A stretch of 64,000 nucleotides of DNA from Argopecten irradians (GCF_041381155.1 NC_091135.1:68165067-68229066), one strand, 5' to 3'; shown: positions 22,001 through 33,300, numbered from the stretch's first letter. Notes: generated from the letters alone by a model not told the origin. Translations and numbers: made by a program.

Positions 22001-23340
22001 AGCTATTGTATGTGAACGAGGCTTTTTGGGTAGAAAATTCCGTTCTATACGGGATTGTAGCAGGTTGGATATCATTGTATCTGTATATCGTATATTTAAA
22101 CGAGTTCGTCATACATTGTAGCTACATACTGTGATTAAAAACCACGTCGCGCCGATCACTGCCACAAAATCTAAGCATCCGCGCTATACGCTAAATTTTA
22201 TAACATTTCAACAAAAATTTTATTTCAAACAAACAAGTTGAAATAGGATCGAACAACAGGCAGTGCCTATGTAAATTTTATAACACACGGATAGAATTCA
22301 GTTTCATATGTTACACTCATTTATGTTGGTAAGATCTTTAAAGTTGTTTTTCCATAGACCGAAACAATTGGACGTCAAGTCATACACAACTTTTTCGCGG
22401 GATATTTCAAAAGAATAATGCTTAAAAGTGTTTTATGGCAGTGTGCTTACCCTTTCCCAAAACTGCTGACCTCCATGTAATTTTAAAGTGTTTAAACGTA
22501 AAGCCTATATAGTGGAACACGCTTATAATGTCAAAAGGAAACACATCAAATATCTATATTTATAATTGTTGTGTCCTATAATACATATATTAAAACACTC
22601 TAAACATATTAAACTGTTTTGTGATGAGAGCTAAATTGTGACATGTGGCAAAGAACGGTGGCTACTTGTTTATACATAAACCTCTTAAGCAAATAAACTA
22701 TTTCCTGTACAATTTTACAAATAGTTGTTAAGTTAACGGTTGCATCTAAATCAATTCAGGTTTGAGATTTCAGGATAAACATGTATTATTTTACCTGGGA
22801 ACGTTGGCATGTGCAATGTAGAGAAATTCGATTGCAAATACATGGTATCTCCACATATGAAATTGACGGGGTTTTCTGTGTCAGTCGTTTATCAGACTCC
22901 TCGTGCACATGATGTGGCAGTATTTTAAGATCAGGTGAGTTACGATGGATTTATTTATATAATGATGTCAGGATTATGAAACAGAATACACAAAGAATAT
23001 CCAATATTATATTAAACAAAATGTGTTTGCTCAAAACATGACTCTGCGTGATAGATCGAATTATAATCTATGTAAATTGTCTGTTTATTTCATTAATCAA
23101 GCTTTTCAAAACAAGTATTAAATATCGAATATATGATTCTATTTCATGCTTGATACATTTTGACATTGATGAATTTTTATCTGTTTTGATAGACATGCAT
23201 TTACTTATACATAATCATACATGTATCTACATATATGTATATCATAAAATAGCATTATCACTACAGAACGTTATGATAATTTTATATTGACCACACGTCA
23301 AAAAAGTTGTCTTATTTTTTATATTATTCTTGCCAGGGAT
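19041..23340. other. Long intergenic stretch, no gene recognised
   Basis: Mostly AT-rich DNA. A run of 23 T lies at 19928-19950. The best open frame is on the minus strand (70 codons from an ATG at 19722 down to 19513), with one hydrophobic segment. I see no homology, and its ATG is directly followed by GTAAGT, so it may be splice-site-like rather than coding. Other frames look random. Confidence 0.35.
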
Positions 23341-23483
23341 CCATGGCTTATTTTCAAGTGCGGCCTATTTTCAAAACCGACCTATTTTCAAGATACATAT
23401 AGTTTGACTGTAAGAATTCCAAGGCTTACTTTCAAGAGCGGCTTATTTTGTATTCAGGCTTATTATCGAGATTTTAGGGTATA
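23341..23483. repeat. Dispersed module, copy 1 (source-type for the 32-bp array)
   Basis: About 143 bp rich in 'cttattttcaag' blocks, ending in attcaggcttattatcgaga followed by ttttagggta. Homologous to 23825-23931 plus the first unit of the following minisatellite. Confidence 0.65.
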
Positions 23484-23824
23484 CTATTAAAGAAGTGAGA
23501 GCTAATGGATCAGGTATTGACAAAAGTTAACTGAGATACATCTTTGACATATTATAGCTATAAAGCATTTGTTTGTGACTGTCACCGGCTATTTTGCTGC
23601 TTCGCTCACACAAAAACGGATTCAGATGAGATCTCAGATCTCGATTATAAGTCGCCATTTATATTCTTTTTATCCTGAAAGGCATGGTAGGTTTACTTAC
23701 AAGACCGCTTTACTTTCGAAACCTTTCAGTGTTCTTCAAATTAAAAAAAAAAGTAAAATAAAAAATTCCGTATCACACGTCACTTAACTTCAGCTTATTT
23801 AGGAGATAATGTCGATGCAAAGAA

Positions 23825-23931
23825 TCCAAGTCTTACTTTCAACTGTGGTCTATTTTCAAAGCCGGCATATTTTCAACATACATTTGAATGTAAGAAATGC
23901 AATGCTTACTCCCAAGACCGGATTTTGTTCA
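23825..23931. repeat. Dispersed module, copy 2, running into the 32-bp array
   Basis: Repeats the 'cttactttcaa', 'ctattttcaaa' and 'catattttcaa' blocks of 23341-23483 in the same order and orientation. The minisatellite begins exactly where copy 1 has its last 30 bp. Confidence 0.65.
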
Positions 23932-24474
23932 ATTCAGACTGATCACCGAGGTTTTACGGTATGATTCAGACTGATCACCGAGGTTTTACGGTATGATTCA
24001 GACTGATCACCGAGGTTTTACGGTATGATTCAGACTGATCACCGAGGTTTTACGGTATGATTCAGACTGATCACCGAGGTTTTACGGTATGATTCAGACT
24101 GATCACCGAGGTTTTACGGTATGATTCAGACTGATCACCGAGGTTTTACGGTATGATTCAGACTGATCACCGAGGTTTTACGGTATGATTCAGACTGATC
24201 ACCGAGGTTTTACGGTATGATTCAGACTGATCACCAGGTTTTACGGTATGATTCAGACTGATCACCGAGGTTTTACGGTATGATTCAGACTGATCACCGA
24301 GGTTTTACGGTATGATTCAGACTGATCACCGAGGTTTTACGGTATGATTCAGACTGATCACCGAGGTTTTACGGTATGATTCAGACTGATCACCGAGGTT
24401 TTACGGTATGATTCAGACTGATCACCGAGGTTTTACGGTATGATTCAGACTGATCACCGATGTTTTACGGTATG
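23932..24474. repeat. 32-bp minisatellite, 17 copies
   Basis: A unit starting attcagactgatcaccgagg is repeated head to tail with almost no variation: one 1-2 bp deletion near 24235 and one G-to-T in the last unit. Near identity implies recent expansion. Confidence 0.95.
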
Positions 24475-24514
24475 AACAAAGGCACGATAGTAAGTTGTCT
24501 TTAAGATGCTTGGC

Positions 24515-24524
24515 TTTTTTTTTT

Positions 24525-24555
<31 letters not shown>

Positions 24556-24558
24556 GGG
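24515..24558. repeat. Homopolymer junction, 20 T then 24 G
   Basis: Twenty T (24515-24534) pass directly into twenty-four G (24535-24558). It may be real, with G-quadruplex potential, or a sequencing or assembly error; run lengths are unreliable. Confidence 0.7.
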
Positions 24559-24559
24559 T

Positions 24560-25782
24560 TCGTGACATTAACACCACTTGTAGTTAAAGCTTGCTGTACA
24601 CTAGACAAACATTCCTCATAAAATTACGTATAAATGAGAAATTAATGTAGAACTATAATTGCACCGCCTGTTTAGTAAAAAATAACACTTCGAACATCTG
24701 GGAATCGTGCATCTTCTCATTTAGTTCTCAAAAGAAATGCAATCACTAGTATGCAGGCATGCAAGATCTGTATTGCTCTATATCCCGTCGTGGTATGTTG
24801 TACAGTTCGCGAAATAGTTTCAAAAGAATTTTGGAAATTTGGACGGTGAGCATAACGATGTCATAACGGATATTATTTGTTTCCCTTGGAGGTATGTGGG
24901 AGGCTAGGCATGTTCTGTGCTTCATGGTTAGTTTTATTTAACTCTTCGCATCCCATTCTTAATAGAAATGGATCTTTATGCAGGAGAGAGCACTTACTAT
25001 TCAGGAATCCATGGTTCTATTGCCGTTCCGACTGGTCGATCGTAGGTATGAAATAATAAAGACGCGTGTTTTATCAGCAAAGGTCTTTTATTAATACATT
25101 AGAATCAATAACATGTATATGAAAAACTTTTCAGCAGACAAATCATAAAATTAAATAGTCTTTGATTTTCAGCATACCAACCATTAAATAAAATGTCCAT
25201 TGTTCGGGTTTTTTTCAAAAGGAATATTACAGACGAATCGCTTACCCTAAAATAAGATTTCTTTTATTATTTCATTTCTCCAGTTTAATTTTGATTGTAA
25301 AAACCTTCTGTTTTAATATTTAAAGTAAGAACGATATTAATAATATAAATGAATACATCTGACATTCCATATAATTTATATCACATAGAAATATTGATCT
25401 AATTGTAGAATAAAAGAAAAATTCTATATATAATTTGTAGAATTCTTATCACATTAAATAGGGAATAATAAATATAGATAAACAAAAGTAGGTAAATGTG
25501 ATATATCACTAACAATACATAGTATACTACAGGTAGGGGTCACCTTTGATTTCCCTTTATAATCACAGCCAGGTGAGCCATCAGTCAGGTAATCCCAACT
25601 CTATCAACAGATACATGCACGTGTATCAATTCATACATATAAATCCCAACTGTATGTGACAGTCAGAAATAATTTAGGATTCATTTACGATATGTACAAG
25701 AAAACATCAGTTGATGAAATTGATATGAAGAATTGTGAAAATGTTTGGTCCTTTCTGTTACAAATTCTGCGGATCAAGAATC
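24560..25782. other. Intergenic, no gene seen
   Basis: AT-rich. A possible minus-strand polyadenylation signal (tttatt at 25263-25268) could belong to the downstream end of alpha-kinase gene 3. Confidence 0.3.
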
Positions 25783-26118
25783 TTATGATACAGAGAACAA
25801 ATAATATGAACATAATAATGTTTGTCTGGCTATGGTTAATCCGTTTACCTTTATAAATACATAGTACACGTCAGTTTGAAAACTACATTGACAGCCAGTG
25901 GTAAAACGTCTGAAGGGCCATAATGTAAATTTTACATAAGCTGATACATTGTTGCAAGTCCATGTTTTGGCAGACATTATTAATGCTTTCCATTTTGCTT
26001 TAACACTTTTGTACCTGTGTGAATGCATTACTAAATCCATTTGACTGGCAATGGAATCAAAACGGACATACTTTCTTCCACTGCCATCGAAGGCATTGCT
26101 GACAATCAACGATGCCAT
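25783..26118 (-). pseudogene. Possible fragment of a fourth alpha-kinase-like exon
   Basis: A 111-codon open frame starts MASLIVSNAFDGSGRKYVRF. Like the three kinase exons it sits just behind a splice acceptor (gcttggcttacag), and MAS-x-I and the block GSGRKYVRFDSIA recall the N-lobe blocks ASGKRLVAFRGIA (gene 1) and KASGETMVIFKGLM (gene 2). No zinc site, glycine-rich segment or PPxY tail follows. It may be a truncated, diverged paralogue or chance resemblance. Weak evidence. Confidence 0.22.
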
Positions 26119-26286
26119 TATACCAAAACTTGAGGCGGTAGACTGTAAGCCAAGCAATTTCGATGTTTGAACACATTCGAATGAACAAGAACTGATATGG
26201 ACATCAATTTGTTCTCATTTGTTTTAGCCAAGCTTTGTTATGCTGTAAGTTTGCGCACAAATTAACTGGACCCGCTATGTTAGTTA

Positions 26287-27291
26287 TCAATACGTTCTGA
26301 CATCAGGCGAGGAAAAATGGTTCAAAAGTCCAGCATTGTTTGACTTTCCATGACAAGATTTGCTTTGGAAATCATACGGAGGTGGAGCCATGGAATCAAT
26401 TCCCTCATACGCTGGAGGATGTATTTCCGCCGTTACTAAAAGACTGCGCTCGTTATAGGAAAATTCCGGACTGTCACATCCGGATCGTTCGCTTGGATAC
26501 TGGACAGGAAATGTGTCCGTAAATGAGTACGGCTTTTCACATGAAAGACTGGATGACGCGGATAGGTCAGTGGGAGAAAATTTCGGCAGCTCGCTACAGT
26601 AGGCGTTACACTGGTGGTGGGAGAAGAATGTAGATATCCCTCCCTCACCAGCGTCGGTGTTCCCGTACTGTCGCGACCGCGAGTGGACGCATGGTGTCGA
26701 CAGGGTGTAAGAGTTGCCGTTCTTGACGCCCTGTAGTCCAGATACCACCAATTCCTCGTTACTAGCGTGGTAAGTGTAGTGGCAGAACGCCTGTAGGATC
26801 GCCTCACAATTAGACGTAATACCACCATTTTTGTAAATAAATGATACAAAATCACCATCAAGTTTCTCTTCCATCAACACACATTCGCCTTCTGTCAGTA
26901 CTTTATCGTAACCCTTCAGAAAGCGGAAAATACCGTTAAACACCGAGACGGTATCCATCACGGCCGCCAGAGGGCGTTGAAATCGGATAGAAAACTGTGG
27001 AAACTTTTTCGAAAATCCTTCCGCAAATTCCTGTGCTTTAATCGCACCACTCACTTCCGCTTTGCCATCTTCCTCCGTTCCTTGTCCGTAATTTGTACAC
27101 TTTATCATAGCATGTGTTTGGCTCCAGTAATTGTTTGGAACGTACATCATTCCTTCAAAAACTGTTTTCCGACCGCCAACAGCAATTGGGTAGAATTCAA
27201 AGCTAGAAAACCACTCATGACCATCTTTACACTTGGTCAGAGAGGGAAGAGTGCAGTTGTCGGTGTGCTTTAGCTTTGATAGAATCCCCAT
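26287..27291 (-). CDS. Alpha-kinase domain protein 3 (probable pseudokinase) with two PPxY motifs
   Basis: 334 aa from the ATG at 27291, chosen because a splice acceptor (gaatattttcag) ends at 27293, one base before it. The extra seven residues to 27312 are encoded by that acceptor. Domain features: GGRKTVFEG (39-47), Lys64 in MIKC, Glu141-Glu142, His171 in CHYTYH, the glycine-rich segment G-N-T-D-A-G-E-G-G (210-218), and the zinc site H226-x-C228-x3-C232. D-L-Q-G reads G-L-Q-G (185-188) and T-D-P reads S-T-P (198-200). Of the three it best keeps the family C-lobe consensus, yet it also lacks both aspartates. A 100-residue Ser/Pro-rich tail carries PPAY (292-295) and PPPY (303-306). It probably acts as a WW-domain-binding adaptor; function unproven. 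Confidence 0.87.
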   Translation of the reverse strand: MGILSKLKHTDNCTLPSLTKCKDGHEWFSSFEFYPIAVGGRKTVFEGMMYVPNNYWSQTHAMIKCTNYGQGTEEDGKAEVSGAIKAQEFAEGFSKKFPQFSIRFQRPLAAVMDTVSVFNGIFRFLKGYDKVLTEGECVLMEEKLDGDFVSFIYKNGGITSNCEAILQAFCHYTYHASNEELVVSGLQGVKNGNSYTLSTPCVHSRSRQYGNTDAGEGGISTFFSHHQCNAYCSELPKFSPTDLSASSSLSCEKPYSFTDTFPVQYPSERSGCDSPEFSYNERSLLVTAEIHPPAYEGIDSMAPPPYDFQSKSCHGKSNNAGLLNHFSSPDVRTY

Positions 27292-27312
27292 CCTGAAAAT
27301 ATTCAAAGACAT

Positions 27313-28440
27313 TTTTTTTTCAATTCTGCTTAACCATAAAATACAATGGTAATACGGTGGGTGAAAATCTCAACATGGCGCGAAGATATTGAATTGTTCG
27401 ATAATCAAAATATCGTAATGCAAAGGCTAATAAAAATTCCCTCGAAATAAAATCAGACATAATTTCTGAATGTGATTTAAAAAAAAAAATCTTAATTTTA
27501 TACCAATAAAATAAATATTTTTTTTCTTCCTTTCAGTCAACTTTTGTATAAATGTATAACTGGCATCAGTAGCCATTTAATGCTTTTATATTTCTATATT
27601 TAGATTGCCACTGCACAGTACCAATATGTTGCTATAAAGTCTAATGTATGCTAATTTCTAATATCAACATTGACAGTTAGTCCATAATCAGAGTTCAAGA
27701 GGTCATAAAAAACTGGGTTTAAGCCAATTGCATTCATACCACCTTTAACGCAATCAACACACTGTTCAATAATTATATACATAAAAAGTCTTCTTTTACA
27801 TGTTTGTCGTCAAATTTAAAACGGTGTTGGTTGTTAAGTTGGGTGGTCAGGATGACTGACGATATAATTCCGATTGTTGAACGCTATAGCTGCAGTTTGT
27901 TTTGAAATATTACAATGACACGTTTCAATTATTTATTTTTTTCAATTTGAATATTTGATCATATATCAATAATGTCCCTTTCGAAAAACATGAAGATAAC
28001 TGAGGCGGTACGACTAAGCATCGCTCTAGTGATGCTGTCCGAAGTGGAGCGAGCCGCGATATTTGATTTTCAACAGTGATGTTTTAACGGTTGTTCACGC
28101 TGCTGAATGTATGTCATGGATGTATCCGTCTACGAACTTGATATAAATCCGACCTACCGAAGACTAAATTCTTCATAATAATATAGTCATAACCTTCATT
28201 TTCTAGTATAGAAAAAGGTTTGCACTGTTTGTAGGCCTATTTCGAATATTATGACGGAAGATAAAGCTGATGATACTGTTTCGGATTTTTTTTCCCTGGA
28301 AACCTGTACGTGATCTACCCTACAGTTCGCTTAGAAACTCCCAGAATTGTTCTCCAATCAGATGTGCTGTGTATTTAGGCGAGAGGAGTGACCGTACAAA
28401 TGAACAAGCCTACTGATGTTATCATGGAATTTCCTGGGGA
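27313..28440. other. Upstream of alpha-kinase gene 3, no gene seen
   Basis: AT-rich, likely intronic. No convincing first exon was found nearby. Confidence 0.3.
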
Positions 28441-28705
28441 AAGCCTCAAAAAAATATGAACTTTATTCATTTTACATCGATTACGAAACAAGTTATACAA
28501 CTTATGTAAATCACTCTCGATGACCCGGATGTAAGTGCGCGAAGGATCTTAGTGTGGGAGGAAACCGGAGTGCCCGGAGAAAACCCACGTGATCGGGTAG
28601 GTGACCCCTAACCTTTTTCACGTCCGTGTCGGGGATCGAACCCCGGCCGGCTAGGTGAAAGGCGAGTGGCTTAACCACTTCACCACCTGATCACCCTAAG
28701 CCTCA
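28441..28705 (-). mobile_element. Full-length tRNA-derived SINE with target-site duplication
   Basis: On the minus strand: a box A-like TGGTGAAGTGG (28685-28675), a perfect box B GGTTCGATCCC (28642-28632), then a conserved block gggttttctccgggcactcc (about 28593-28574) of the Meta-domain type, and a tail with aatgaataaag. The 8-bp sequence AAGCCTCA flanks it at 28441-28448 and 28698-28705, so the element proper is 28449-28697 (249 bp). The intact promoter and visible duplication suggest a fairly young copy. Confidence 0.87.
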
Positions 28706-29150
28706 GGTTGTAGCTCCGACCAGAAATTCAGTTTGTTGTTTATTACCGTTACAGTGCTTTTGTTTCTGTTTTGATGTCAAATACTTATTTAATTTGATCT
28801 GATAACAACTCTTTAATGTTATTTTATATACGTCATTTAAGGACGAGGAAACTTTAACTGTTATATGTCATTGTAATTTCCGACTGTCAACTGAGTACTG
28901 ACGAGAATAAGACTGTCTGTGCCGCCTAAGGATTGGTCTTGAGACCAATACCGAAAACGTCCTTCAGTTTAGTATGAATTCAAACCAAATCTGTCATCTG
29001 TGAAAAGTTAAAATGTTAACTTAGTAATTTAAGTTTATTTAGATTATCATATGACACAACATCTTGCGATTGTACGCTAATTTGAATGCAACGCCCTGCA
29101 ATTGACTACATATAGGGTCATATGTATATGGTTACATAAAGCGGACTTAC

Positions 29151-29215
29151 TTTACGTTGAACGCACAGGGGCCAAAGTGTCTTAAATGGAATCTTGCTAT
29201 CAGGATCGGTGTTAC
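29151..29215 (-). CDS. Candidate coding exon B of an unrecognised minus-strand gene
   Basis: A 65-nt segment between a strong acceptor (tattgtttttctgcag) and a strong donor (GTAAGT). Joined to the exon at 29352-29399 it continues the same open frame, reading G-NTDPDSKIPFKT then LWPLCVQRK, and ends in phase 0. I do not recognise the protein. It cannot join directly to the kinase exon ending at 27292 in the kinase frame, so it is either another gene or needs a further exon. Confidence 0.4.
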
Positions 29216-29351
29216 CTGCAGAAAAACAATAGAATAATACAATGTATATTTATTTAATATAACCACATCTGGATATTGTTTCATTTATCTATTACTCAAT
29301 CATATATTTAATTACCTTTCTGACAGCATAATTTGAATCAACATTATTTAC

Positions 29352-29399
29352 CTGGATAAGAAGTTGGCCCTCCTCTCCTATCAGGCCTGCTCGGATTTA
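29352..29399 (-). CDS. Candidate coding exon A of an unrecognised minus-strand gene
   Basis: A 48-nt segment after acceptor tttctgttccag and before donor CCAG/GTAAAT. Only one frame is open; it reads NPSRPDRRGGPTSYP and is phase 1 at both ends, matching exon B. Two adjacent short exons with good borders and a shared frame are unlikely by chance, but the gene remains unidentified. Confidence 0.4.
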
Positions 29400-30449
29400 C
29401 TGGAACAGAAAATAAAACCCTTGCACAAGCATGCACATATAAGTAATGCATAAAACATATAGATATGTTACTTAGATAGTCGTTTTCGGCTAACGACCAA
29501 TCGGTATGTCAGAACGAAAAATACTATCAATCACGTGACAATCCAAACCTTATAGGAATATGCATTCACATTTACAGCGTAACTATGGCCCTGAGCATTA
29601 ATTCACGATAGAAAGTCGTTATCCTTCTCTGACCTTGTATGCTTTAAATTACGGAGATATTTAAATAAACAATATATTGATTAGTACAGAATTCCATTGG
29701 CCTACCTTTAGATAAATGGTATTTTATGTCATTCTATTGTTTCATAAATAAAACAAACAAAAGAAATGAAAAGAATGAATTGTTATTATTCATGTTTTAA
29801 TGTTAAATGGAGCAATCGAATATTACTTATTTATGTTCCGATGTCACTTGCTAGAAACAGTTAAATTTTAACGACACATAGCTATGTGTGTGGCAATGGT
29901 CTAAAGCCATTATCTTCTTTTTAAGTTATAAATACCGCTTAGAACATCAAACGACGAAAACAATAAAATTCTGAAATAAATGTTTATCAAGTAAATATGT
30001 GATGTACCTTTCGATAGACAGGCCGAAAAAGTTGATAATTTCATTCGTTTATATATTATATATATCTATTGAATAGGAAAGAATTCGAACTCCTAGGCCT
30101 ATCCAATATGTAAAGAACACTTAACCTGTGTAGACTCGGATCAGATCAAAGTTACATCATTACTAGGTAAAATTAAAGAAATGTTAACTGATAAAATTAC
30201 CGCAGCCCTCACTGTAACTATACCTAGGATTTTACCCCTAAATAGATACAAGTAAGTTCTTAAAATAAGCACTCGTCATATTTTCAGTGTTTCTAGTTAT
30301 ACTTTGAGCTTATCAGTTATAGAAAAACCTCACATCATTATCTGTTTATAGACATGTACGTGTCTTTAAATGAAAAATTAAACATGTTTTCTTTTTTAAT
30401 TTTATTTGCAAAATTATTTGATCAATCTGATTATAGTCTGAATAAATCT
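29400..30449. other. Intergenic or intronic, no gene seen
   Basis: AT-rich; no further exon with matching phase was found upstream of exon A. Confidence 0.3.
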
Positions 30450-30520
30450 TATGGCAGGATTGAACCATGTAAATATGTAACCGAATTACGTGTTGTGAAC
30501 CCACTGCGCTATAAGGTTCT
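30450..30520 (-). mobile_element. tRNA-like SINE head, degenerate
   Basis: Minus-strand TAGCGCAGTGGG (30511-30500) matches a polymerase III box A and GGTTCAATCCT (30466-30456) a box B, 33 nt apart. The T-arm and acceptor stem do not pair properly, so this is a SINE head or tRNA relic rather than a working tRNA gene. Confidence 0.45.
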
Positions 30521-33255
30521 TCGCTGGTAAAAACCCAGCGGTGATGGTAAAAGGTATTATCATCACCTAGTGACCGAATCAACCGAGAATGGATTTGTCA
30601 ATGAAACGTTTACTACAGTTTAATCAAAACTCCCAACACAGATGTCCCTAATTATATACGATACTATTAGTGGGTAGTTACGTCATTTGTTCTTCTATAA
30701 ATGTTAGCATTACATCTATTGATAGCATTTAGTCATTTATTACCATAAAGTATTTTAAAAGAACAAAATCCACTTTCATTTGTACAGGATATCAATCAAT
30801 AAAGCAGTGGGGTTTTTCCATGAGTTGTATGAATTAGGAATTGCAACAAATACCACTGGCTATTTTTATTCATTCCAGGAGATGTTTATCAAACGTGACC
30901 TTGGAAAATAAATGCAGCATTAAAATATTCAATTGTTCAGTTAGGAATTCCTTAAATAAGGAATGTTCGTAACTGGACCTAGATAATTCGCTCATCTATT
31001 AACATCCACCTTCACCCTGTTTCCCCTCAGATAACTCATTTTACAGTAATCCCCTGTTCCTCTGAAATATTAAATTCGATTTTGTTTTCAGAATCAATCT
31101 GTACCTGTAGAATATATGCTATGTCGGAGCGAAATACCAATTACGGCTAGGGGCAGGTCACATCTGTAGTTGATTGGCCCTGATCTCATTATGTGATGTT
31201 ATTATCTTCAATTAGTGTTATAAACAGCTACGTTTACTACTCTACGGTAACACGTGCAGTCAGTGGAAATTAACATCAGTGTAATGCACGTGTACACGCG
31301 CGCACGCATACTGTAGGTATGTACGCGATATACATATCGCAGATTAATCTTATTTTTTAAGTACACATACACATGTGTATTGGGTGTGTAACATATGGCG
31401 CTAGCTCCTTCCGCTGTAGCAGATGTGTAGAGAGAGAGCACACACATGTAGGAGAGTTATCATAGAGAATACACGGTAGATAACATCAACATCGGGGTAC
31501 TAAGTACGCTAATGAAAATCAACCACATATCGATCTATCTAGGTGATAAATACTAACACAATTACAAAGAAAAATAGTGCAGTTATTTGGAGGGTAAGAG
31601 ATATCTTATGTTCAAATGACTTCCATCTGAATTTATAAGAATGTAGCCCATTCCTGTATTTCTATTTCACCATTCGCTTATTATAATAAATTTACACATA
31701 CAATTTCCGTTTATACCACAACATTCATTTAGATGTTACGTATTAGTGGGGAAATACTGCCGCAATATACACAGGAAAGACATCAGCGCGTATCGGAAAA
31801 TTTACATCCGTGAAGGAAGATCATAATATAATACATGTACTCGCCGAGTCTAAATTTCTTCAACAATACATCCTGTCTAAATATACTTGATATGTGAGAA
31901 GGCTTTTAACAAAGGCAAAAATCTACCTCAGAAGTTCACGAAAAATTAGAATTAGCGATATCGAAACTGACACAGGTAAATTATGTAATTTACAAAATAA
32001 AAGAAAATACATAAAATGTATTTAGACATCTTGATAAACGCACATTTCATCAACACAACCAAGCCAGATTATCAGTATGTAGAAATATAAAAGTGTTTTG
32101 AAGCACTTCACACAAACATGCTCGTTTTTAGACGATGAAAAATAAATACTAAACTGATCTTTTGAGGATTTCACGATTTTCTTCACAGCAGCATAGAGTT
32201 AATGAGTCTAGATGGAGTTAGTAATACAGAGGATAGGACTGGGGCGAACAAGATCTCGCATAAATTGGATATTACCAGGAAATGTCTTTCTGGCAAAACC
32301 CTTTTGAGTCGGAGAAAATACTTCTCTTAATAACTATTATAAGAAATTAAAAAAATATTGAACGCTCCATTCTACAATATTGTTAAATTCACATTTAATC
32401 TTAAGAAATATCACATAAACCTTTCTTATAACCCCAGCTTGTTATATTGTTATACTCTGAAATAACAAACTTAAACGAACATGTTGTTGTAATTTCACAC
32501 AAATGTATGGTAAGCCTTCATAATTACTTTTATCCTGCAACTGCCGCGCACACTGACCGATACCGACTATAAAATATTGACATCGCAGCTTTTTGTGTTA
32601 TAAGATACTAACCATGCATTCTCTATATATAATGTGGAAAAGTGATTATCAATAAAAAAAAAGTCTACACATGATGTAATCATATCATTTGAGTAGAACA
32701 AGAGGTGAATCAGGTTAAACTTTTAAAGTTAATCAAAATCAAATATTCGAATAACTTTTCTTTTGAAATGGCATATAATTTAGGTGCATAAACTCTAGAA
32801 AATATAGAAAAATCTCTCATATATAGTTTACATACTATATACCTAAGTCACCAACAATTCACTAAAAATATCAAGTATGTTCGATTATGTTGTTTTAATT
32901 CTATCTATAATCTGAAAACAATCCGTATTAACTGAAGCTGAATAATAAAATATGTGTTCATAGTGATATAAACGATGGGGAGAAATCCGTACATGTAGCC
33001 ATGACTAAATACCAACACATATCATCTTAGTATTCTTAATGAAATAAAATATTCATAATGTTCTTCACTAAGTCTTTAAAACCAAAGTCGATAAAACAGT
33101 AAAATATTATACATACACATCTGCTAAAGCCCTGTATTCGTCACGTACATAACATCCCCTGAAATATGATCGTCTATCCATGCATGCACGTTCGTTCGCT
33201 GAGATGAAACACTGCCTTGTTTCAGCGGCTGGGTGAGCATATACATAAAGCTTAC
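30521..33255. other. Intergenic or intronic, no gene seen
   Basis: AT-rich DNA with a short alternating purine/pyrimidine patch near 31270-31320 (cacgtgtacacgcgcgcacg). No gene signal. Confidence 0.3.
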
Positions 33256-33300
33256 CTATAGATGTTTTATAGATATACAAAGTATACGTGTGTGTGCTAT
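33256..33300 (-). other. Exon-like segment on the minus strand
   Basis: 45 nt between a pyrimidine-rich acceptor (ctactcccctccacag) and donor TATAG/GTAAGC. It is open in more than one frame and has no recognisable product; possibly a UTR exon. Confidence 0.25.

Noticed and set aside
23932-24474. CRISPR-like array (32-bp repeats)
   Set aside because: Units are contiguous with no spacers, and the context is eukaryotic; it is a minisatellite.
30450-30520. Functional tRNA gene
   Set aside because: Boxes A and B are present but the acceptor and T stems do not pair.
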